DNA of 64,000 bases from Tubulanus polymorphus. Its lineage: Eukaryota; Nemertea; Palaeonemertea; Tubulaniformes; Tubulanidae. Positions within the stretch are counted from its first letter, which is position 1, and every line of letters starts with the position of its first letter. The notes beneath the pieces were generated by a model. The model did no database searches and had not been told where the DNA came from. It saw only the letters and a program-made list of their open reading frames with translations. The translations under genes and the position numbers were made by a program. The DNA is taken from contig NC_134029.1 in assembly GCF_964204645.1 (NCBI RefSeq), forward strand, positions 1,187,001 to 1,251,000, written 5' to 3'. Positions 13,018 through 23,200 of the stretch are shown here, one piece after another.

Positions 13018-16000
13018 TTACTGTGAAAGTGAAAGGTCAACAGCGTCCGGATCACTGCTATTATTCGTCCCCGCCGGTTCTGACGGACCCGGTTGAGGGT
13101 CTTCCGCGGAACGGTCTATAAGCAGCGTTACTAAATCAGAATCAGTCACTTGCGACTCATCGGATCGTGAACTAGTTGATCTAAACTCCGTTCTATTATC
13201 ATCGGATTGTGAACGGCTACTGCTGCCACCGCGATTAGATGGAGACTTTTTCGAAGATTTCTTCTGAATTTTGTCACAAGATGAATGTTTTTTTCTGATA
13301 ACGATCGGGTTTAATGTTTCTGTATCGAGTTCGTCTGATATTAATTCATCCTCTTTATTCGGGCTGTAGTATAGAATATTAACACTGATGTGAAGTGGTA
13401 ATGAAACGCTACGATCTACAGACATAATCACTGACTCCTGAAATAATACAACACACCACTTCATTATCTCCTTTATACCGATCAACTCCGTTCTAGTTTT
13501 AGGTGAATTGCACTAAAATTCATTTAGGAAAAATCACAATTTTCTCTGATTCTCAAATTGATATAATACATAGTCTGCTTGTCTTTGATCTACAGTAGAC
13601 TGCACGCGCTTGACTGATCTACAGTAGACTGCACGCGCTTGACTCTGGTCTACAGTAGACTGACTGCGCTTGACTCTGGTCTACAGTGGACTGCACGCGC
13701 TTGACTCTGGTCTACAGTAGACTGACTGTGCTTGACTCTGGTCTACAGTAGACTGCACGCACTTGACTCTGGTCTACAGTAGACTGCACGCGCTTGTCTC
13801 TGGTCTACAGTAGACTGCACGCGCTTGACTCTGGTCTACAGTAGACTGACTGTGCTTGACTATGGTCTACAGCAGACTGCACGCGCTTGACTCTGGTCTA
13901 CAGTAGACTGCACGCGCTTGTCTCTGGTCTACAGTAGACTGCACGCGCTTGACTCTGGTCTACAGTAGACTGCACGCGCTTGACTCTGGTCTACAGTAGA
14001 CTGACTGTGCTTGACACTGACCTACAGTGGACTGACTGTGCGGGACCAATTATTTTTTTCAGAGACAATATGTGAATTCCGGAGTGTCATCGCATTAATT
14101 GGAGTAGGAAAATTTCAAAGACTTCAGTCACATGGGACTCTGTGGCTTCTAAGTACTGAGTCCGATGCTGTATTGCGGTTGATATATAAATACTAATTAT
14201 TGAATCATTAATTACCTCATCTTTATTTAACGATAGTCTCGTTATTGAACTGGATTTAATGAAAGTCGTCTGCCCGACTGCGTTTAACGAGGCGACCGTA
14301 ACCCGAAACATTAAATCACGTTTTTGATTGAGACTGACAGAATTCGGACACATTTGACTGTATGTATTCCTCTTAAATACTATCAACCTACAATCAATTA
14401 GAAATACAATTTCAACAGAAGGGCGATTAGTACATCGAATAAAGAACAGTATACAGAGATGATTCACCAGGTGACTAGTACTTCAACACTGACTATAGTC
14501 CTATGATAGAACAGAGATGATTTACCTGTTTGAGTATGTGACTAATAAATCTATTCCATAATTATAACCAGTCCAACGCCAGCAATACTGAAAATAGACA
14601 CATTAAATCTGTTCACTTCTATGAATCTAGGCAAGGAATCTGCTGATTCTATTCTATGAATCTAGGAGAGGCACATCTACTGATTTTGTTTGTATGAATC
14701 TAAAAGAATCTGTTCAGTTCTATGAACAATCTAGGACAGGAATCTGCTGATTCTATTCTGGGAATCTAAAAGAATATGAAATTTGAGTATTCACACATGT
14801 CCTTACCTCTCCTTCCTTACTGAGCACACGGCCGCAGCGTAACGCCAGTTTATAGAATTGATGCTCAGTCACTTCTTCCGTTGGTCTACAATAGATGATG
14901 ATGATGAATTTAGAGTAATTAATAGTTCAATTGTCGTGATACCGGTAAATCAGATCATACCCTTTATCAATTCCTTGTTCCACTGATAACATATGTTTCC
15001 ACTGTCGTCTATAAAGGGGTAGCAGCCATTGTTTAGGAATCAGATTTTCTTCTTCCAGTAAATTAGCTGACATCATATCATTGATGACGTGTTGATAACG
15101 AATGCCTCGGAACGCCGCCAGTAAATTCTTCGAAGAGTTTCTCAATAATTCTTCTAAAAAACGATGGGATTTTATTTGTGAGTTTATAGATATTACACGG
15201 TCCAGATACAAAGTTTCCAAAGTTGAATAGAAATTTGAGTCTAGATTTAAAACATCGGAAATGAACTACAGTCAACCCCGGATATACGGCCCTGGTCCAT
15301 ATCGGTGCAGAACAATTTTGGCGGTACAGAGAGTGTGGCGGTAAATCAGGGGTGTTTTACTGTCTTTGTATAGAGATGTACATTGAGAAATCCTGGCAGT
15401 AGGCGGGGGTGACGGTAAATGGGAGGGTTGACTGTAAATTAAACCCTCGGCTCAAATTCTAATGTATGAACTGTGAATGATAAAAAAACTTACTGTTGTG
15501 TTTATCTTTAAAGAAGTCATCAGCTGCGCTTCCTAAATGTTTTGAAACTCCCGGCCAATCGGAAACCAGTTGAAGAAATGACCACTAAACGTAAAATTTA
15601 AAATCATACAATTTCAGATTTAATCTTGATTCAGTTTTTTTTTAAAGAATTTTTCTATATTATTTTAACGGATATAAATCAATACCTTTTTCAACATGGT
15701 ATAAATATCCATCTCGACGTGCATTACAAATAGATCGGGGGATGAAATCAAATCAGTCATTAACTCGGGGCTTTAAAAAATAGAATTCATACAAATATTA
15801 ATCAGACATTACCGACAAACGATTAATTCAGTTCTATAGACTGGTAATATGTTCTCAGGAGTTAACTCACTGGTAGAGTTATCATTGATAGGGTTCGTTC
15901 ATGTACATTTTGAAAATAGTAAAATGAACTGCTGCTTTACCAACCTCCTCCCCCTCTCCCACTCATTGCGCCATCTAGTGGAATACACCATCTATCCAGC

Positions 16001-17891
16001 AGTAATTACCTGATTTCACGCAGTAAACTCGCACTTTGTGTCGTCATCAAATTCATTTCTAACCAATCTATACATTTTTTCGTGATATTTTGACATCCAT
16101 AAACCAATGATGCGTCATAATAGCTGCAAACAGTCTTAGCGCTGAAAATCAAACAGTTGTTTATAGCAGGTTTTATCAGTGTTTTTAAAGACCTTCTATG
16201 GCAACAGTTAATAGATCAGTTTGAGTTACCTGATAGTTTCTCTCATTGTATCTGCGCATTGTTGTATTAATCCATCCTTAAACAACACATTGAAAATATC
16301 AATTTACCTCGGTGATTCCTCCCAAAGTCAGACAATCTGCTGTCTGTACCCTGCACCCTTTCAGACAGTCTACTGTCTGTACCCTGCACCCCCTCAGACA
16401 GTCTACTGTCTGTACCCTGCACCCCCTCAGACAGTCTACTGTCTGTACCCTGCACCCTTTCAGACAATCTGCTGTCTGTACCCTGCACCCCCTCAGACAG
16501 TCTACTGTCTGTACCCAGCACCCCTCAGACAGTCTACTGTCTGTACCCTGCACCCCCTCAGACAGTCTACTGTCTGTACCCAGCACCCCTTCAGACAGTC
16601 TACTGTCTGAACCCTGCACCCCTTCAGACAGTCTACTGTCTGAACCCTGCACCCCTTCAGACAATCTGCTGTCTGAACCCTGCAACCTTTCAGCTTGGCA
16701 GACGGCTTACAGGCAGCAGATTGACTGTTACTGAGTTGGATGGGGTTAAGTAGAATGAACTGACTCTCATAAGAATTGCAGACCTACCAATTGCAATAAA
16801 GTGGCTGCAGCTAGAATTCTGTGAACTCTTGAAGGTCGTATTAATACATCATCTCTGTAGAGAGAGCCGAATGCAACATGAAGGGCTACAATAAAACACC
16901 GATATAAACGGTTTAACAGAGGGCGCTTTAGACTCGAGGGAGGGGAAGAGGGGTGTTATATATCTTACCATTTTCATCTATATTAGGATCTGGAATTTCA
17001 CTCATATCGATAACAGTTTGATTTGATTCTTTCCATGAACCGCTAAACATACACGCAAAATATCCCGACTAAAAACAGAAAAACACCTGTAACACTAATA
17101 ACCGGTATATGGACTCTAATCCTGATCAAGCGAGATTTCATACCTGACACAAATAAACTTTATGTAGTTTCCACTCATGATTGAAAGCGATAACTGTGAT
17201 GTCACTGTTCTCTCCATTGACAAACAATGTCTCATAAATATACTTCGATGTTGTCTTCAACTTTTTCCTAGAGGAAAGAAAAAATGTACCATGAAATGTC
17301 AAAAATTGGGTTAGCCATTGGGTGGGCCACGAGCTCAGCGTAAATAGTCTGTCAACTGAGTATGAGGTGGTCCATGGTCCCAGCACTGGGCAGGGGCAGG
17401 GTTAGTCAGTCTGTGGTTTAGTTTCACAATCGGATATTTTCACAAACCACATGTATTGGTATAAGCCACACTGATTATAAAAAGCTTACCACCAACGATT
17501 GAACCAGGGCAGGGAACTGGAGGTGCAGCAGTTGAGTTGAGTAGCTTAGCCATCGTTCCCTGGAACCCATAAACAACGAATGGTGTTCTGACTACAGCGG
17601 CAGCTGTTGTAAGGGGGGGACAGAATATGTCATCAAAGGGGACAAGAATAACTTGAAGCCCGTGGAATGAAACATGATGAAAGCGAAACTGAAACTGGAC
17701 TGGATGTTGTTGTTAAGTTGTTGTCACCTTTTAGGAGTATGTAAATCAATATTTAAATACGTTTCCTCCTCTCCAGCATCTTTTGATCCAGTCTCTTCAT
17801 CTTCCTCTGACGACGATGAATCTTGTTCTGATCTCTTTCTTTTCACTGATTTTCTCGAAGGTTTTTCCGGTGAACTCAAATAAGTTCCCAT
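13018..17891 (-). CDS. GMCL1: Germ cell-less homologue (BTB-BACK protein), 13 exons, complete
   Basis: Substrate adaptor for Cullin-3 ubiquitin ligase at the nuclear envelope, needed for germ-cell formation in flies. Minus-strand exons: 17728-17891, 17144-17267, 16969-17068, 16788-16885, 16230-16276, 16010-16141, 15686-15770, 15494-15584, 14961-15153, 14807-14885, 14526-14587, 14216-14387, 13018-13437. All are GT-AG; the phases close to 1767 nt (588 aa). Residues 1-55 are acidic/Ser-rich with KRKRSEQ. The BTB domain spans about 65-170 (TSKYIYETLFVNGENSD, HKVYLCQSGYFACMFSGSWK, AFGSLYRDDVLI), followed by BACK at about 175-290 (LFVMHVEMDIYTMLKKW). The GMCL C-terminal domain contains YCWRWTGYNYGIDLL and IVFKRNTYSQM. 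The last 110 residues are a Ser-rich tail, making it longer than human (about 515). Introns 4 and 12 carry hairpin-unit minisatellites; intron 8 holds a pogo-like MITE. Poly(A) signal on the minus strand near 12655-12660. Confidence 0.95.
13585..14040. repeat. 31-bp minisatellite with GTCTACAGTAGAC palindrome (GMCL1 intron 12)
   Basis: About 14-15 copies of a 31-bp unit, GACTCTGGTCTACAGTAGAC plus TGCACGCGCTT. Two main variants differ in TGCACGCG versus TGACTGTG. Each unit holds an odd palindrome with 6-bp arms. Confidence 0.95.
15267..15436. mobile_element. pogo/Tigger-like MITE in GMCL1 intron 8
   Basis: Left end TACAGTCAACCCC and right end GGGAGGGTTGACTGTA are inverted and flanked by TA, as expected for Tc1/mariner/pogo insertions. 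The interior is short, with GGCGGTAAAT-like repeats and no transposase. Confidence 0.75.
16321..16690. repeat. 33-bp minisatellite with CAGACAGTCTACTGTCTG palindrome (GMCL1 intron 4)
   Basis: Eleven copies of a 32-33-bp unit, CAGACAGTCTACTGTCTG plus TACCCTGCACCCCYT, with TCTACTG/TCTGCTG and CCCTG/CCCAG variants. Open frames on both strands are by-products of a period near a multiple of three. Confidence 0.95.
17405..17502 (-). mobile_element. Short hairpin repeat, minus-strand copy (CTGTGGTTT ends)
   Basis: The reverse complement of this stretch aligns with 21148-21232: shared CGTTGGTGGTAAGCTTTTTA, then CTGTGGTTTGTGAAAATATC-like sequence and AAACTAAACCACAG. The inner part CTGTGGTTT…AAACCACAG is a hairpin. 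I read it as a dispersed MITE or SINE fragment. Confidence 0.6.
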
Positions 17892-18324
17892 TTTCTCTAC
17901 CGGCGTGAAGTGAGCACTGTGGATTCGGTAGCGGTATCACTCGATTCAAATTTATTATAAATTTTTTAGAGGTTTTTAATGTGTATTTTTTGCACTGTTA
18001 TTGAATAAAAAGATATTTTACGTTAAAATAAAATTATGAATATACAACTTATTTCATCAAATTCATTTGTAGTTGTTATTGTACGGACACGGAACCGGAC
18101 TCGGCGGTAACGTACACGGTTGTCCATCTTCACCCGTCAAGGGATTCGGCTAACCTGGTGGAAGCGAGTTCGGGAGTGATACCGGACCCCTGGCAAGCGA
18201 GGATGTAATAGACTGAGCGCCTAGACTGGTTGCCTGTTGATGCTATGATGAACTTGTATCCGGATGACATCCGGATGATCGCGTGATCGATGAAAGAGTG
18301 TAATTGGAGACATCCGGACGCGTC

Positions 18325-18605
18325 CGGATTGAATAGAGTCCGCGTCTCAGAGAGTGCTCCCCTGATGCTGAATAGAGGATGTACAGGGGTGTCCCGGGTT
18401 CGAATCCAGTAATTACTGATACTGGTTCAGAGTGGTCCTGAGATGCTGGAACAGGGGTGTCCCGGGTTTGAACCCGGCCGGGTACTGTCCGAGAGGATGT
18501 ACAGGGGTGTCCCGGGTACGAACCCAATAATTACTGAAAGTGGTTCACGAATGGCCCTGATGCTGAATAGAGGATGTACTCTGGGGTGTCCCGGGTTCGA
18601 ACCGT
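18325..18605. repeat. Tandem repeat of ~76 bp carrying a pol III B-box-like motif
   Basis: Four imperfect units, each with GATGTACAGGGGTGTCCCGG, GGTTCGAAYCC, AGTAATTACTGATACTGG and GTGGTCCTGATGCTGAATAG. The same unit, in the opposite orientation, is tandem at 47320-47700 and single near 46915-46998. Confidence 0.85.
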
Positions 18606-18636
18606 GTAAATACCGGTTCGAAACCATACATATTTT

Positions 18637-18772
18637 AACCGTCAAGTGCTGCCCCTATACATATCGTTGACGGTGAATATATGAACTAACTTATTACTCG
18701 CGCGCCGCAGTAGGAATCAGTTAATTCACAAATTTACCGTTTATTATACACATAGGGGCAGCACCCAACAAT
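18637..18772. mobile_element. MITE, copy 2 of the AACCGTCAxGTGCTGCC family
   Basis: Begins AACCGTCAAGTGCTGCCCC and ends AGGGGCAGCACCCAAC. It shares internal GCAGTAGGAAT and TTTACCG with copy 1 at 4285-4427. Confidence 0.72.
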
Positions 18773-19109
18773 AAATGACCGACTGTATGTACTGAATAAG
18801 AATCGAATAGATTCGTAATTAAGAGTGAGAGCCATCACAGGTTTCACTCACTCACACTACTGATCACATTTTGGGGCTGCTCTTATTGGCGTTTCAAATT
18901 ATACCCTCTGAAATTACATCCATCATCCGAAATATTTCTGTAGGTTTTAAACATGGGTCAGTGGTGCTGTAATCTTTTTCCTAAATTCATGATCCACTAA
19001 AATTATTTCATCTTCAAATCAATATCACCGAGTAGGCCACCCCTCATCACAATCTGAAATATTAAAAAAAGAAACAGACTTGGGGCAAATTACCAAAAGC
19101 GTATGTTCG

Positions 19110-19174
19110 CTATGGCAGGACTCGAAACTATGGTCTCCAGTTTACCAGGCGGGAACTCTAACCACTAGACCATA
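19110..19174 (-). mobile_element. tRNA-derived fragment (SINE head)
   Basis: On the minus strand a good A box TGGTCTAGTGG is followed by TTTCGAGTCC, a near B box, at tRNA-like spacing. The acceptor stem does not close, so it is not called a functional tRNA. Confidence 0.45.
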
Positions 19175-19448
19175 GATCTGTGGTAATCACTCGTGTGTGT
19201 AAGTTTGTCTCGTATGTGATTTTGTATGTGTTCATTTTGCTTAAAATCGATTTTCAGAATGCATCTTAAACAGTTTGTCAAACAGATTAAGTTAAACAGA
19301 TAACTGGGGTAAACTGAGGAAACATCAGTGTGAATAATAATTGAATTTGCGTGCATTCGAACCAAATGGAATTTTTTGTGGCGTTGATCAGGTTCGAATC
19401 CCATCAGATAATTATTTCTTAAACTTGGCGGTAATATTGGTACTTTTC

Positions 19449-19513
19449 ATTGGTCAGTCTCAGTGACGTCACACTGTCAGTATAAAAACTCAGGTCAGCT
19501 GATCCCTCTTTCC
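19449..19513 (+). promoter_or_regulatory. Core promoter of the proline-rich gene: CCAAT, CRE, TATA, TCT initiator
   Basis: An inverted CCAAT box (ATTGG near 19450), a perfect CRE palindrome TGACGTCA (19464-19471), TATAAAA (19481-19487) and CTCTTTCC (19506-19513). The last fits the YYC(+1)TTTYY initiator typical of ribosomal-protein and translation genes. The predicted start at C19508 is 27 nt after the TATA box's first base, the normal spacing. Confidence 0.8.
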
Positions 19514-20290
19514 AGTTCGGCCATTTTCACAGGTAAGCAAACGTCATCCATTTCATTTATTTATTTCGATCAAATTTATTTATTCTATTTATCTTACTTG
19601 TAAATTTTATACATAGACCTTAGGTTTCGCATACGAGACAATTTCCAAAGTTCCGAAAGTTCGGATTATATTATATAGGTGTTTAATTATGACATTTCCA
19701 TCGTGACGTTCATTTTGCTCAAAATTGTCCAAATTGTGTTTTAAATATTTAGAAGTAAATTACAACATTTGATTTTCAATTTCGCTCTCGTAATAATGAA
19801 GACGTTATTGTGATTTTATTGAGGAAATGGAAATTTATCAAATTTATTTATGAAATTTTCGGAAGCTGTTTTTCTGGTGTTCAAATCGACGCGCTAAAGC
19901 GGCTAGTTGACATGCCTAGGTGTAATACACAGACAGCTCAGTCTATTCAACCGTAACTCGAATCCATAGAAACCTTTCATTCGAAGCGTCGTTCAACTTA
20001 ATGCTGGTGGCTTCTATATTTAATATTTAGAAAATAATGATGCCTAATAATTTAATGTTAATTATTATTATTATTTAATATAAACTCGAGTTAACTATTT
20101 CTTAGAATCAATAATTTTCGATTTTCTTGATTTTTATAACATTATTGTTTTTACATTGCAGTAACAGCAGCAGCAGCAGCAGCATCAGCGACAACAGTAC
20201 GCGGCGATATACATTGATACCAACAAGACTATACGACTTCAACTTCAACTTAAACATCAAACGACTTCAACTTCTACCTCTCCTTTGACC

Positions 20291-23200
20291 ATGTCTACGA
20301 AATCAGACATTTTTTGTGGGCTTTTGAAGTTGGTGCGCGCCGAGGTTCTTGCACTCGATCCGGCATCCCTCGGCGCGTTTTGTGATTTGAGTAAGTACAA
20401 ACTCTACTTCATCAATCTCATTTAGTTCATCTTGAGTATCTCAAATTCTCGATCATTTTTGACAAACATCTCAAATTATTTGATTTCCAACATCTGAAAT
20501 TATTTGATCTCAAATTCACAATCACAATTATTTTATCTCACATTATTTGATGCATTATTTGATTTCCTAAATCTCAAATTGTCTAAATCTCAATTATTTC
20601 GAATTTCATTAATTAAAAAATCTATTATCATCTAATATCAATTTCTTTCAATTCTCTTTTTAATTTTGGAAAACTCAATTTATGTCACACTGATAAAATT
20701 AGGACATTTATTTTGAACATATCCTTTTATGTTTCTAGTCTCTTATTCTATTTCAAATTTCTCAATTGTTCGAGTATAAATTTTTCATTTTGACATATGA
20801 TGCAATTTTGTCACCACTCTTAAACTCAATTGAATTTGCTAACGAATCTATGGTGAATAAAGTTTGAATTGAATTGAATAGTGAGTGGAGGCTCTGGTGG
20901 ATGAAAAATAACTTGAGGAAGTAACTTCATTTCCTGGTTTCGGTTCCAAATATTGTCGAAATTGTGAAATATTCATCATGTTATTCATATTCCAGTCAAT
21001 AGAGATAAGTTACAACATAAATAATTTAAGTTGTGTAGGCCTACAGACCAATGCATTTCATACGAAATCCTGATTTATGTTTAATAAATCAAGTAACTGG
21101 ACTGTGCGGTTCAGTCCATTAGTCAGGAAGTAGTTAGTTCCCTAAATCGTTGGTGGTAAGCTTTTTATAATCGGATGAGCTGTGGTTTGTGAAAATATCC
21201 GATCGTGAAACTAAACCACAGACAGGTTACTGACTAGTCAGGAAGCAGACTGCAGTTTAATCAACGCTGTGGCTACTCGTACGGACCGTACGGATTACTC
21301 TGGAGACTATTCGTACGGAACTAGGATCTGTACGCTAATAACTGTCGCTGATTGGCCGATTAACGCCGCGCATGCGTACAGAGGTGCACGACTTTGAAAA
21401 TTCAAGGAAAGTGTGGAGAATAGAATTAGAGAAAAATAGCGGATAGAGCGAGACTCGAACCCGGGCCAGTAAATTACTAGCACAGCATCGTACCACTGGA
21501 CCACCGAGCTCGCTGACAGTCGGTCGAATGTTTTAACTACATATAGCCTCACCTTACCCAAACCCTATACCTTCCCGTACACATAATTCCAGAGTTATCC
21601 GACGGGTGCGTACGAATAGCCTACGGAATTATTCGTACGGGTCCGTACGAGTAGCCACTTTGTTCAATTAATAACTTGACTACGGTTAAGTCCATATTTT
21701 AGTCAATAACTGGACTACGGTTTAGTCCATATTTTAGTCAATAACTGGACTACGGTTAAGTCCATATTTTAGTCAATAACTGGACTACGGTTTAGTCCAT
21801 ATTTTAGTCAATAACTGGTCGACCGTTTAGTCCATATTTTAGTCAATAAATGGACTGCGGTGTGGTACATATTTTAGTCAATAACTGGACTACCGTTTAG
21901 TCCATATTTTAGTCAATAACTGGACTGCGGTTTAGTCCATATTTTAGTCAATAACTGGACTGCGGTTTAGTCCATATTTTAGTCAATAACTGGACTACGG
22001 TTTAGTCCATATTTTAGTCAATAACTGGACTACGGTTTAGTCCATATTTTAGTCAATAACTGGACTACGGTTTAGTCCATATTTTAGTCAATAACTGGAC
22101 TACGGTTAAGTCCATATTTTAGTCAATAACTGGACTACCGTTTCGTCCATATTTTAGTCAATAACTGGACTACGGTTTAGTCCATATTTCAGTCAATAAC
22201 TGGACTGCAGTTTAGTTGATAGTTTAGTCAGGAACCGAATTTCGTTCTGAGACCAGATTTTATCAAATTTCCTCTAGCAGTTCATCAGATAGGCCTACCC
22301 TTTAACTTAATGTTTTATTTTCAGAATTCTCTTATTTTCTAAAGGCCATAAAAAGTATTTCCTCTACTGTTATCAAGGCCTGACATTTATCTAGGTCTAT
22401 CCCCTTTTACACCCTACAAGTTCGACAACGACATTTCATATTGTTTTTTCTGTAAACGGCTGCAGCTGTATTTATAGTGAATTACTCCACTGAAGAATTC
22501 TCTATTTGAGGGGTAAGTAGTGACTTATTTGAAATACTTAATGAACACATGTGAAATAAGCCTAAATTCTTAATATTGTTTATTGTTTGCTGATGTTTAA
22601 TTTTTATGAATAAAAGTTTTATTATAATTTGTAGTGAATGGATTTAAATGTATGAAGTTGCAGCAGCGGGCAGTGTCGTGTGAAATGGTTTTTACCCCTG
22701 TTGGTTATTTCTGAAGGTACAGCAGGGGACAGTGTCCTGTGAAATGGATCTTACCCCTGGTGGTTGTTTCTGAAAGTAAAAGCTGAAGTATTTGTTTGAT
22801 GATGAAAATACAGAAGAAACTTGAATGAAATTATTTGTGTTGTTTTTCTGTTTGTCGTGAAATGAAAATGAATTAGACTTAGCAAAAACTATAGGGAAAT
22901 GTGCAGTACTCGAAGGATATATCGCAATTTTTGGAGTAAAATTCGGTGAAAATCCATTTTAGAAAAATATATTCAAATGTCTCGGATTTTACTGGATTTT
23001 TTTGCCCTTGATGATACTGTAGACTCCACTTAAACTGGTAAACAGTCTATATCTGGTATAATCTGTTGAATTCGATGAAATAAAGATGAAACGTTGTTTT
23101 TCAATACATAGATTTTGCCTTTTCTGGTATATTGCTCTATTCGATGATAATGATAATTATAATATTATGCGTCTAGTGCAGCTGCTCCGAGAGCTTTACA

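Larger units (their letters stand above)
17892..19440. other. Intergenic region between GMCL1 and the proline-rich gene
   Basis: Holds the GMCL1 promoter side (no TATA box seen), B-box tandem repeats (18325-18605), a MITE (18637-18772) and a tRNA-like fragment (19110-19174). On the minus strand 18063-18150 reads as a short Pro/Asn-rich peptide ending NNNYK and a stop, with a possible acceptor. That is too little to call an exon. Confidence 0.5.

Noticed and set aside
16221-16734. Overlapping ORFs on both strands rich in TVCLYPAPPQ or GTDSRLSEGVQ repeats
   Set aside because: They are translations of the 33-bp minisatellite inside GMCL1 intron 4.
18063-18150. Minus-strand peptide with CTLPPSPVPCPYNNNYK and stop
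   Set aside because: A possible acceptor precedes it, but no upstream exon or homology was found; too short to call.
19110-19174. Possible functional tRNA on the minus strand
   Set aside because: Same reason: promoter boxes present, cloverleaf does not close.
21441-21511. Possible functional tRNA on the minus strand
   Set aside because: A and B boxes are good, but the acceptor stem does not pair and the anticodon arm is not well formed; called tRNA-derived.
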